Below are positions 25,684 to 33,539 of a stretch of 36,063 nucleotides of DNA, one piece after another. The stretch is from contig DIWZ01000006.1 in assembly GCA_002435955.1 (NCBI GenBank), forward strand, positions 213,788-249,850, read 5' to 3'. The stretch's first letter is position 1; each line of letters opens with the position of its first letter. The stretch comes from Pelobacter sp. UBA6093. GTDB lineage: Bacteria > Desulfobacterota > Desulfuromonadia > Desulfuromonadales > Syntrophotaleaceae. Under the pieces are notes generated by a model. The model saw nothing but the letters and a program-made list of their open reading frames with translations. It ran no database searches and was not told where the DNA came from. A program made the position numbers and the translations under genes.

Positions 25684-28074
25684 ATGATCCCAAAAACCAC
25701 GTATTTATGCCTCATGTTTCTCGTCCTGGTGCCGTCACTCAGCCTTGCCGCCGTCCGGGAATATCATCTGACCATCGCCCGGGAACCGGTGGTCATTCAA
25801 GGCAAACAGGCCCCTGGCATGACCATCAATGGCGGGATCCCCGGTCCGACCCTGCGTTTCAACCGCGGCGACCTGGCCCGCATCCATGTCGTGAACCAGA
25901 TGGATGTCGCCACCTCCATCCATTGGCACGGCATCCTGGTGCCGCCGGATATGGACGGCGTACCCTTTGTCACCCAAGCTCCCATCGAAGCGGGTACCAC
26001 CTTCACTTACGAGTTTCCCATTCGTCAGACCGGGACCTACTGGTACCACTCTCACTCCGAACTGCAGGAGCAAAGCGGTCTGTACGGCGCGATCGTCATC
26101 GCCGAGGACGAATTCCGCCGGGCCGCGGACCAGGACCATGTGGTGCTGCTCTCCGACTGGACCACCGATGATCCCCACGAGGTGTTGCGCACCCTGAAGC
26201 GCGGCAGCGAATGGTTCGCCCTGGAAAAGGGTTCGGGCCAGAGCGTGCTCGGCGCGGCCCGCACCGGAAACCTCGGGGCGTTTTTATTCCAGGACCTGCA
26301 GCGCATGCCGCCCATGGATATTGCCGATGTGGCCTACGACTATTTTCTGGCCAACGGCCAGGTCGAAACCACCATCCCTGCACAACCTGGGGAGACCGTT
26401 CGCTTGCGGATCATCGACGGCTCCTCCTCCACCTACTTTCACCTGGAATATGCCGGCGGGCCCATGACGGTCATCACGGCCGACGGCCAATCGGTGGTAC
26501 CGGTGACACAGCAGCGCTTTCTGATCGGGGTTGCGGAAACCTATGACGTACTGGTGACCGTGCCCGACGAGGGTGCCTTCGAATTTAGAGCGACCGCCCA
26601 TGACGGTTCCGGATACACCTCTGTCTGGATCGGCACCGGGAGCAGACAAACGGCGCCGGACATTCCGCGCCCTGATCTCTACCAGGGCATGCGCCACGGC
26701 AGTCTGGCCACGCTCTTCGCCCTGACTCCGGCCGGAGTCATGGGGATGCCGGATTCCCTGGTGGAACGGGGCCAATTCGACCGGCCGGGCATGATGGGTA
26801 TGCCCGGGATGGAGCACGATCATGCCGAGCCGGCCACCGAACCTGGCCCCCCCATGCCGCACGATCATCCCATGCCTGGTCATGATCATGAATCCATGCT
26901 CCAGCAGCTCCCCACTCCCGCCGCCGAACCGGGCGACCCATCCGATGGGGATCTGCATCAGCATCACCCGCTGGCCAAACCGGCCACGCAGGACCATGTG
27001 GCCCCTGCTCCAGCCGCCGACCGTACTGCCCGCCCCTTCGGTGCCCGCTTCGGCCTGCTGGCGACAGACATCGCCTCGCGCAAACATCGGGCAGTCGAGG
27101 GCAGTGAACAACGACCGTTGACGCCCTATGCCGCCCTGCGTTCGGCCAGGCCCACCAGCCTGCCGGCCGGCCAGCCGCTGCGCGAGATTCGACTGACCCT
27201 CGACGGCGACATGGAGCGCTTCGTGTGGTTGTTGAACAACCAACCCCTTTCCGAGGCGGACCGCATCCTGATCAAAGAAGGGGAAAACGTCCGTTTCATC
27301 ATGATCAACCGCACCATGATGCACCACCCCCTGCACCTGCACGGACATCTGTTCCGGGTGATCAACGGCCAGGAGGATTACGCCCCCCTCAAGCACACCG
27401 TGGATGTCGCCCCCATGTCCACCACGGTCATCGAGTTTTACGGCGATGAAGTCGGCGACTGGTTCTTCCACTGCCACCTGCTGTATCACATGGAGAGCGG
27501 CATGGCGAATGTGGTCCATTACCAGGGTTTTCAACCGGCTCCTGAGGTGCTGGCGAGCCAGTCGCGCTTATCCCACGACCCCTGGTTTGCCTGGGCCCGG
27601 GCGGATTTGCTGAGCAACATGACCGAAGGGGAAATCTCCCTGAGCAAGACCCGCATCATGCTGGAGGGCGCCTGGGAGGTGGGCTGGCAGCGGGTCGACA
27701 AAACCGACTGGGAGGGGATTGTCACCGCGGGGTGGTACCTGAACCGCTTCACTTCGTTCTTCGCTGGCGTGGATGCCCTGGGCGAAGGCTGGGACACGGA
27801 GGATCTGCGCGGTATTCTGGGATTGAAATACCTGCTGCCCCTGAGCCTGGAATCCACCCTCTGGGTGGACACCGAGGCCGGCGGCCGCTTCACTCTGGCC
27901 AAGGAGCTGCCCCTCACTCCCCGTCTCGGCCTGCACGGGGAAGTGGAATACGACACCCACGACCAGTGGGAAGGCTCGGTCGGTCTGCATTACATTCTGA
28001 CCAGGAAAGCGTCCCTGGTCGGCCGGTGGCATTCGGAGTTCGGCTTTGGCGGCGGGCTTTCGCTGGCCTTCTGA
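25684..28074 (+). CDS. multicopper oxidase with C-terminal outer-membrane beta-barrel
   Basis: A 796-residue secreted CopA/PcoA-type multicopper oxidase fused to a membrane domain. The signal peptide ends near SLSLA-A (residue 22). Cupredoxin domain 1 carries HWH at 80-82 and HSH at 122-124; domain 3 carries HHPLHLHGH at about 547 and HCHLLYHMESGM at about 597, so all type 1, 2 and 3 copper ligands are present. Residues about 353-443 form a His/Met-rich linker. Residues about 625-796 are alternating hydrophobic/polar strands resembling the CopB/PcoB barrel, and the protein ends in Phe (GGGLSLAF), the usual outer-membrane assembly signal. Start 25684 has a GGAGGG site just upstream. It may be related to the outer-membrane multicopper proteins (OmpB/OmpC) of Geobacter used in Fe(III) oxide reduction, or to copper resistance. 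Confidence 0.92.
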   Translation: MIPKTTYLCLMFLVLVPSLSLAAVREYHLTIAREPVVIQGKQAPGMTINGGIPGPTLRFNRGDLARIHVVNQMDVATSIHWHGILVPPDMDGVPFVTQAPIEAGTTFTYEFPIRQTGTYWYHSHSELQEQSGLYGAIVIAEDEFRRAADQDHVVLLSDWTTDDPHEVLRTLKRGSEWFALEKGSGQSVLGAARTGNLGAFLFQDLQRMPPMDIADVAYDYFLANGQVETTIPAQPGETVRLRIIDGSSSTYFHLEYAGGPMTVITADGQSVVPVTQQRFLIGVAETYDVLVTVPDEGAFEFRATAHDGSGYTSVWIGTGSRQTAPDIPRPDLYQGMRHGSLATLFALTPAGVMGMPDSLVERGQFDRPGMMGMPGMEHDHAEPATEPGPPMPHDHPMPGHDHESMLQQLPTPAAEPGDPSDGDLHQHHPLAKPATQDHVAPAPAADRTARPFGARFGLLATDIASRKHRAVEGSEQRPLTPYAALRSARPTSLPAGQPLREIRLTLDGDMERFVWLLNNQPLSEADRILIKEGENVRFIMINRTMMHHPLHLHGHLFRVINGQEDYAPLKHTVDVAPMSTTVIEFYGDEVGDWFFHCHLLYHMESGMANVVHYQGFQPAPEVLASQSRLSHDPWFAWARADLLSNMTEGEISLSKTRIMLEGAWEVGWQRVDKTDWEGIVTAGWYLNRFTSFFAGVDALGEGWDTEDLRGILGLKYLLPLSLESTLWVDTEAGGRFTLAKELPLTPRLGLHGEVEYDTHDQWEGSVGLHYILTRKASLVGRWHSEFGFGGGLSLAF

Positions 28075-28086
28075 GTTGCCCTCTCA

Positions 28087-28521
28087 TCAGGTGCATTGAT
28101 GGATGCCGGCATCGTTTGCAGCAGGGGCATGGTACCGGAGGCCGAGCAGGGATCCTTCAGGAGGAAGACCGTCCAGACGGAAGAAAAAAGGCAGCTCCTG
28201 CATCCCCTTGCGGTGGGAGGACAATCCTTTGACCCGTGTGGTTTCGTGACGCAAGAGATCACCTTCCGGAGTACAGACAATCAGATCCAGATGGCCAGGA
28301 AGTTGAACTTTATGGGGTCGTTTGACTTTCCCGGCCACCATCAGATCATCCCCTTTGGCGTAAGCCTGAGCGTGGGAGACGTTAACAGAAGAGGCCAGGA
28401 CCAGCACCGGTAAAGCCTGTGGCTCATAATCCATGCTGTATCGCCCCCCTTTTTTCGCGGGGTCCGAGCCAGTGGCGCATCCTGCCAGCAAGACGGCCAT
28501 TACCAGGAGAGTTGTTTTCAT
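28087..28521 (-). CDS. predicted lipoprotein near the multicopper oxidase
   Basis: A 144-residue protein with a lipoprotein signal (MKTTLLVMAVLLAGC, Cys at position 15) and a mature region rich in beta structure (VAGKVKRPHKVQLPGHLDLIVCTPEGDL). I recognise no family. A purine-rich AAAGGAAAAG site precedes the ATG. It is convergent with the multicopper oxidase gene, with only 12 bp between stops and no terminator seen. The C-terminal part ends in GIHQCT with a conserved-looking Cys. A role in copper or envelope handling is only inferred from its position. Confidence 0.78.
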   Translation of the reverse strand: MKTTLLVMAVLLAGCATGSDPAKKGGRYSMDYEPQALPVLVLASSVNVSHAQAYAKGDDLMVAGKVKRPHKVQLPGHLDLIVCTPEGDLLRHETTRVKGLSSHRKGMQELPFFFRLDGLPPEGSLLGLRYHAPAANDAGIHQCT

Positions 28522-28579
28522 CGTCTTTTCCTTTTGCTGAAGGTCTCGGTTCTGGAATCTTTTCGATGTTCACCTGCTT

Positions 28580-29035
28580 TCATTCTATGGCAATTGCCTT
28601 CCTCGCCACAAACATGACGGAAAAACCTTCCCCTTTCCGGATCTCCGCCGTCAATCTCGCTTGCTGAATAAAACTCCGGATGTCCTCCGGCCGGAGGAAT
28701 CAACTCCCCATCAGGGTCAGTTTTTCCAGAAAGGCGAGCACCCTGACCGGTAATCGGCGGACGTCGAATTCCTCGATGACCAAGACCCCGCCCGGAGCCA
28801 GTGCCCTGGCAAGTTCCCGGGTCACCTCCCGCTGCCGGCTGAAATGATGCAATGCATCGGCAACCATTATTCGCTCGAAGCTGACCTCCGGGAAGGGAAG
28901 CCGCGCCGCGTCGGCCTGGATCGCATCGATCCCGCCCCGGTCCCGGGCGCGGCGCAGCATCCTGAGGGAGGCGTCGGCAACGACAAGTTGCCCGACCATG
29001 GGGCGCAGGGGTCCCGACACTCATCCTACCATTCC
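28580..29035 (-). pseudogene. decayed class I SAM-dependent methyltransferase (UbiE/MenG-like)
   Basis: The minus strand encodes VADASLRMLRRARDRG, AIQADAARLPFPEVSFERIMVADALHHF and LARALAPGGVLVIEEFDV, the middle motifs of a UbiE-like methyltransferase. Three lesions are visible. The N-terminus before motif I is missing. The SAM-binding GNGRMS-type glycine stretch (about 29018-29035) is in a different frame from the rest. An in-frame TGA (28700-28702) interrupts the C-terminal part, which continues in the same frame for 39 codons (FLRPEDIRSF to FVARKAIAIE) up to 28580. The TGA is best explained as a CGA (Arg) codon mutated by one transition. A second remnant of the same C-terminus is at 35840-35911. 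It lies upstream of a MITE. Confidence 0.8.
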
Positions 29036-29142
29036 CCGAGGCCGTTGAGACCATTCGTATGCAATCCTGTCTGAATTTGACATTACTGAGGATAAGGATA
29101 TTCTGAAAACATTGCAGTTACCCCCGAACAAAGCCTAAAAGA

Positions 29143-29294
29143 CTGTCGGACTATCCATGAACCGGCTGCAAATTCGGCTGTTTGGCCCATATTTCCGTTC
29201 CTTTTCGGCCCCTAGCTACGACTATGAACCTTCAAACGAGCTAAAATCTTTTCTCAAACACCCAAATTTCGCTTCGGCCCGGATAGTCCGACAG
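29143..29294. mobile_element. 152-bp MITE (family 1, complete copy)
   Basis: Bounded by perfect 14-bp terminal inverted repeats, CTGTCGGACTATCC (29143-29156) and GGATAGTCCGACAG (29281-29294), with imperfect similarity continuing inward (CAAATTCGGCTGTTTG against GAAATTTGGGTGTTTG read from the other end). It encodes no transposase. A nearly identical copy begins at 35924 in the same orientation, and a fragment lies at 6983. It ends 4 bp before the ribosome-binding site of the SHOCT gene, so it could affect that gene's transcription. Confidence 0.85.
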
Positions 29295-29314
29295 ACTCCA
29301 AGGAGGCATGCATA

Positions 29315-29562
29315 ATGATGTACGCTAACGGGATGATGGACGGTTGGGGCATGATGAATCCGGTGATGTGGATCTTTATGCTCTTGTTCTGGGTGTTGGC
29401 CTTTTTCGGCCTGATCTTTGCCGTTCGGTGGCCGGTCACTCTCGGCAAAACCGGGAAAGAGAAGCAGGGCCCGGAAACGCCCCTTGATATTCTCAAGGCC
29501 CGCTACGCCAGGGGGAAATCGGTAAAGAACAGTTCGAACAGATGAAGAAGGATCTGGAGTAG
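29315..29562 (+). CDS. small SHOCT-type membrane protein, frameshifted
   Basis: The N-terminal part reads MMYANGMMDGWGMMNPVMW, then one transmembrane helix (WIFMLLFWVLAFFGLIFAVRW) and TPLDILKARYARG. This is the usual layout of the small SHOCT-domain membrane proteins found beside copper and heavy-metal genes. At the G-run 29511-29515 the frame shifts. In the original frame translation stops at 29545, but one base more would continue as EIGKEQFEQMKKDLE, the normal SHOCT C-terminus, ending at 29562. The loss of a G from a short homopolymer is the simplest cause; a sequencing error cannot be excluded. AAGGAGG lies upstream. It leads the block 29315-31177. Confidence 0.8.
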
Positions 29563-29587
29563 TCCCCAAACGCGGAGCAAAATATCG

Positions 29588-30484
29588 ATGTTCAACTCAA
29601 TGGTCACGATTTTCGGCAAGCTTTTGGCAGCAGCCTTGCTGTTGGTTCCGGCCGCCGGTGCCACGGCGGCTGCCACTCTCACCCACGTCCACGGACTTGC
29701 CTACAGCGCAGACGGAAAGCACCTTTACGTTCCCAGCCATCACGGGCTTGCCGTTTACGAGGGGGGCAAATGGCACAAGGCGCCGGGTCCCGAGCACGAC
29801 TACATGGGCTTTACAGCGACCCGGGAGCGTTTTTACAGCAGCGGCCATCCGGCGCCCGGTTCGAGACTGGTCGATCCCTTCGGGCTCATGCGCAGTGACG
29901 ACGGCGGCAAGACCTGGACCCGACTCGGACTTGAAGGAGAGTCCGATTTCCATGTCCTTACAGCCGGATATGGCAGCAACGTCGTGTATGTCTACAACCA
30001 CGATCCCAAATCCCGTATGCCGAAGACCGGGATCTACTTCACCCTCAACGACGGGAGCGCCTGGACACGGGCGCGGGCCGAAGGTTTGCAAGGCGAACCG
30101 ACCGGCATCGCGGTCCATCCGGAGGACCCCGCCATCGTTGCCGTGGGCACCAAAAAAGGTCTCTATCTGTCGGCCGACTCCGGCGACAGTTTCCGCGCGC
30201 TTGCCTCGGGCCCGGTATATTCAGTCTTCTTCGACCTCGACGGCCGGCATCTCTGGTACGGCGGCTACGCCAAGGCCCCGACCCTGACACGACTCGAGTG
30301 GCGAGCGGGAGATGGCCACAGCGTCCCCTTGCCGCCCCTGGACCGTGATGCGGTGGCCTATATCGCGCAGAATCCGGGGAATCGGGACGAATACGCCATC
30401 GCCACTTTCAAACGCAGCGTTTTTTTGAGTCTGGACGGCGGCAAAAGCTGGATGGAGATCGCCCACGAGGGTAAAGGGGGCTGA
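29588..30484 (+). CDS. exported BNR/Asp-box protein (F510_1955-like)
   Basis: A 298-residue secreted protein with an N-terminal signal peptide (about residues 1-29, ending near ATA-A). The mature part is a beta-propeller-like protein with Asp-box repeats: SDDGGKTW near residue 100, LSADSGDSF near 200 and LDGGKSW at the C-terminus. It also contains THVHGLAYSADGKHLYVPSHHGL, a His-rich start. I recognise it as resembling the F510_1955 glycosylhydrolase-named family, but nothing here proves glycosidase activity, and such proteins often sit beside copper genes. It begins 25 bp after the SHOCT gene and is 3 bp from the cytochrome gene, so these are probably one operon. Confidence 0.83.
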   Translation: MFNSMVTIFGKLLAAALLLVPAAGATAAATLTHVHGLAYSADGKHLYVPSHHGLAVYEGGKWHKAPGPEHDYMGFTATRERFYSSGHPAPGSRLVDPFGLMRSDDGGKTWTRLGLEGESDFHVLTAGYGSNVVYVYNHDPKSRMPKTGIYFTLNDGSAWTRARAEGLQGEPTGIAVHPEDPAIVAVGTKKGLYLSADSGDSFRALASGPVYSVFFDLDGRHLWYGGYAKAPTLTRLEWRAGDGHSVPLPPLDRDAVAYIAQNPGNRDEYAIATFKRSVFLSLDGGKSWMEIAHEGKGG

Positions 30485-30487
30485 CGG

Positions 30488-31177
30488 ATGAGGTACTGGT
30501 TGAATTTCCTGATCAGAACCCTGACAGCAGGCTTCACCCTCGTTGTCGTCGGCCATGGGTTGATCTGGGCCCAGGGCATGATGGGCAGAGGCGACCACAT
30601 GATGGGCGGTCGCCACATGCGGGAAATGATGCAGCGGATGATGGGCGACATGCTGCCGCCCCCCATGGACCCGGCCTTCCTGCCGGACCCGAATTCCGAG
30701 GGAGCGCGGCTGTTGCAGCAGTACTGCGCTCAATGCCACAACCTGCCGGGGCCGGGTCTGCACACCGCCGCCGAATGGCCGGCGGTGGTGAATCGGATGA
30801 ATCGGCGGATGCGGATGATGGGCCGGCACGGCATGATGATGGGAAGGGTCGAGTCCCCCAGCCGCCAGGAGAATGTCGTCATACTCGACTACCTTCAGGC
30901 CCATGCCCAGCAGCCGCTGACAGCCCGGCTTTCCCCGGCTCTGGAGAGTAAAGCGGGACAGGCGTTCCGCGCCAGCTGCGCCCAGTGCCATGCACTGCCC
31001 GACCCGGGTCAACACTCGTCCGGGGAGTGGCCGACGGTGGTCGAACGCATGAAAGGCTATATGACCGCGATGGGCAAGGTAGTTCCCAATGAATCGGAAC
31101 TGACGGCGATTACGGGCTTTTTGCAGCGCCACGTCGGAACGGAGGGAATCGAGCCAAGGGAGCAGGAACGACCGTAA
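30488..31177 (+). CDS. Met-rich diheme cytochrome c
   Basis: A 229-residue exported cytochrome with an N-terminal signal/anchor segment (residues about 8-28). A Met/His-rich stretch follows (GMMGRGDHMMGGRHMREMMQRMMGDM, residues 30-55). Two CXXCH heme sites are present at residues 80-84 and 164-168, both CAQCH. Each is followed by a matching LPxPGxH-x4-EWPxVVxRM segment, so the two halves are a tandem domain duplication. It is probably a periplasmic or membrane-anchored electron carrier. It starts 3 bp after the BNR gene and is likely co-transcribed. The Met-rich segment could bind copper. Confidence 0.9.
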   Translation: MRYWLNFLIRTLTAGFTLVVVGHGLIWAQGMMGRGDHMMGGRHMREMMQRMMGDMLPPPMDPAFLPDPNSEGARLLQQYCAQCHNLPGPGLHTAAEWPAVVNRMNRRMRMMGRHGMMMGRVESPSRQENVVILDYLQAHAQQPLTARLSPALESKAGQAFRASCAQCHALPDPGQHSSGEWPTVVERMKGYMTAMGKVVPNESELTAITGFLQRHVGTEGIEPREQERP

Positions 31178-31222
31178 CCTGTCACCTGCTGAAATACACC
31201 CAAACGACGAGGGACTGAAATA

Positions 31223-32077
31223 ATGAAAAATTCCCTGTTTCTGGGAGTAACCGTCATCGGTTTCGCTCTCGGCCTGTTTTTGCTCGAGCGACGTTTTCCC
31301 CTGCGCCGGGCAAGCCGGCCGCTGGCTGGACGTCTGTTCGTCAATCTCGTCTACGCCGCCCTCGCCTTTCTCACCGTCGCTCTAACCGTGCGCCCGGCCG
31401 CCGAGGCCATGTTCGCCTGGACCGGCCGGAGCGCCTTCGGTCTGCTTAACATGCCGGCGATCCCCGCGCCGCTCCGCCCGGTTCTCGCCTTTTTGCTGAT
31501 GGATCTGACCTTCTACTGGTGGCACCGGGCCAATCACCGTATCCCGCTGCTATGGCGTTTTCACAACGTCCATCATATCGATCCGGACCTCGACGTTTCC
31601 ACCGCCTTCCGTTTCCACTTCGGCGAACTGGCCTTTTCTTCGGCCTTCCGGGTGGCCCAGATCGGCCTGATTGCCCCTTCCCTACCGGCCTATGCCGCCT
31701 ACGAACTCGTCTTTCAGGCCAATACCCTCTTTCATCACAGCAACCTGCGACTACCCATCCGCATCGAGAGACTGCTCAACCGCTTATTGGTCACCCCACG
31801 CATGCACGGCATCCATCATTCGCAGATCAGGACGGAAACCGACTCCAACTACGGCTCGGTCCTGCCCTGGTGGGACCGCCTGCACCGCACTCTGGGGCTG
31901 AACATTCCTCAGGCCGACATCGTTATCGGCGTGCCGGGTTATGCACAACACCAGGACAATCGCCTTCAAACCACCCTGGCGATGCCTTTCCGGCACCAGC
32001 GCGACTATTGGTTCGGCACCGAAGCAACCCGAAGTCCCTCGGCAAAGAGAGGCAAACCTGCGATCCTGGCAGAATAA
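31223..32077 (+). CDS. sterol desaturase / fatty acid hydroxylase family protein
   Basis: A 284-residue integral membrane di-iron oxygenase-type protein. It has several hydrophobic helices (residues 5-22, 40-58, 88-100, 145-160) and the histidine clusters of the family: HX3H at 101-105 (HRANH), HX2HH at 114-118 (HNVHH), HH at 171-172 (HHSN) and HX2HH at 195-199 (HGIHH). The final WW-x-WFGTE and PSAK tail is hydrophilic. The substrate cannot be told, and these enzymes normally use O2, which is notable in a probably anaerobic host. It follows the cytochrome by about 45 bp and is probably in the same operon. Confidence 0.9.
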   Translation: MKNSLFLGVTVIGFALGLFLLERRFPLRRASRPLAGRLFVNLVYAALAFLTVALTVRPAAEAMFAWTGRSAFGLLNMPAIPAPLRPVLAFLLMDLTFYWWHRANHRIPLLWRFHNVHHIDPDLDVSTAFRFHFGELAFSSAFRVAQIGLIAPSLPAYAAYELVFQANTLFHHSNLRLPIRIERLLNRLLVTPRMHGIHHSQIRTETDSNYGSVLPWWDRLHRTLGLNIPQADIVIGVPGYAQHQDNRLQTTLAMPFRHQRDYWFGTEATRSPSAKRGKPAILAE

Positions 32078-32110
32078 GGCCAAGGCGGTTTTGAGGACCA
32101 AAGGGGAAAG

Positions 32111-33265
32111 TCAGCGGGAACCGGATGCCTCTCGCAGGCGTTGAACAATTTGCGGCAGCACCTCCAGCACATATGCCACATCTTCCTGGTTGTTGTCCCG
32201 ACCAAGGGATAACCGGAGGGTTCCCACCAGCGTCCCCTCCACTACCCCCATGGCCTCCAGAACCCGGGAGGTCTTCAAGGTGCCTGAACTGCAGGCCGAA
32301 ACGGATGACGCGGCAATCCCGGACTGATTTAATGCTTCCAGAAGAGCATCGGATTCGATATGGAGGAAGGACAGGTTGGTGGTATTGGGCAGGCGGTGTT
32401 CCGGATCCCCATTACGCCGGACATCGGGAATCAGCGTCAGGATGCCCTGTTCCAGTCGATCGCGCAGCTCCTGCAAACGAGCGGTCTCGGTGGCAAGGGT
32501 ATCGGCGGCAATTTCGCAGGCTTTTCCCAATCCGACGATGCCAGCTACATTTTCAGTCCCCGCCCGCCGGTTTCGCTCCTGCGACCCGCCATGCAGCAGG
32601 GGGTGAAGCCTGACGCCGCGTCGAACAATCAAGGCCCCGACCCCTTTGGGGGCATACAGCTTGTGGCCTGAAAAAGACATCAGGTCGATGTTTTCAGCCT
32701 TGAAATCGACCGGGATCTTGCCGACGGCCTGAGCGGCATCGCAATGAAAGCAGACGCCACGGCGCGCGGCCAGTTCACCAATCCGTCTGATGGGAAAAAT
32801 GGTGCCGGTCTCGTTGTTGGCATACATGACCGAAATGAGGATCGTCGCATCGGTGAAGGCATCCTCGAGGGCAACCGGATCGAGCCTTCCCTGCCGGTCC
32901 ACATCCAGGCAACTCACCGTAAACCCGAAATGTTCCAGATAATAACAAGGCATCATCACCGACGGATGCTCCACCGTCGTGGTGACGATATGCCGGCCCC
33001 TTTCGCCCCGGATTGCCGCCACCCCTTTGATCGCCGTGTTATTCGATTCGGTGGCGCAGGAGGTGAACACCACCTCCCCCGGCTCGCAGTTTACCAATCG
33101 GGCCACTTGCTCGCGGGCCTCTGCGATGGACTGCCTTGCGCTCTGTCCGGCCCAATGGACGCTGGATGGATTCCCGAAGGATGTGCGCAGATGCGGCAGC
33201 ATCGCTTCGAGTACCAGCGGATGGATGGCGGTGGTGGCATTGTGATCCATGTAAATATGGCGCAT
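32111..33265 (-). CDS. cysteine desulfurase (NifS/IscS type)
   Basis: PLP enzyme that removes sulfur from cysteine and holds it as a persulfide. The 384-residue product begins with the family start (IYMDHNATTAIHPLVLEAM). It carries TTTVEHPSV, the H-C-D-A-A-Q motif (FHCDAAQAVGK) and the PLP lysine in SGHKLYAPKGVG, with the active Cys in SACSSGTLKTSRVLEAMG. This is the class I SACSSG form, as in NifS/IscS. It stands alone on the minus strand, divergent from the ThiF/MoeB-TusA genes, and probably supplies persulfide sulfur to that set. No iscU or nifU is visible here. Confidence 0.95.
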   Translation of the reverse strand: MRHIYMDHNATTAIHPLVLEAMLPHLRTSFGNPSSVHWAGQSARQSIAEAREQVARLVNCEPGEVVFTSCATESNNTAIKGVAAIRGERGRHIVTTTVEHPSVMMPCYYLEHFGFTVSCLDVDRQGRLDPVALEDAFTDATILISVMYANNETGTIFPIRRIGELAARRGVCFHCDAAQAVGKIPVDFKAENIDLMSFSGHKLYAPKGVGALIVRRGVRLHPLLHGGSQERNRRAGTENVAGIVGLGKACEIAADTLATETARLQELRDRLEQGILTLIPDVRRNGDPEHRLPNTTNLSFLHIESDALLEALNQSGIAASSVSACSSGTLKTSRVLEAMGVVEGTLVGTLRLSLGRDNNQEDVAYVLEVLPQIVQRLREASGSR

Positions 33266-33452
33266 GGTCGCTCTCTCTTAAATTGTTGCCCTGCGGATAA
33301 GGTCAGGAATTTTCATTTATATTCGGCCCCTTTTTTTTATTGTCCCATATTCTTGATAATTTTCATAAATTACCAGAAAACTAATTCTCCAGCGCAATTA
33401 ACACCACCCGACTGTTTTACCTCCTCCTTAATGTAATATTGCGCATTTTTTC

Positions 33453-33480
33453 TTGACTCTTTTACTGGTTTCCTTAATAT
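33453..33480 (+). promoter_or_regulatory. sigma70 promoter of the ThiF-SiR-TusA genes
   Basis: TTGACT (33453-33458), 16-bp spacer, TAATAT (33475-33480), ending 60 bp before the ThiF-like start codon. It lies in the gap divergent from the cysteine desulfurase. Confidence 0.65.
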
Positions 33481-33539
33481 ATTCAGGTCATGTTAAAATA
33501 TCTATCAGGTCAGGACTGCTGAATGAGGGGAGAGGCGAC

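Noticed and set aside
26284..27534. A 416-codon minus-strand open frame across the multicopper oxidase gene.
   Set aside because: It is a shadow of the oxidase. The His-rich look comes from reverse-complemented Met/His codons.
28700..28702. Selenocysteine at the in-frame TGA of the methyltransferase.
   Set aside because: The gene also lacks its N-terminus and has a frameshift at the SAM-binding site, so it is not functional. A CGA to TGA mutation explains the stop.
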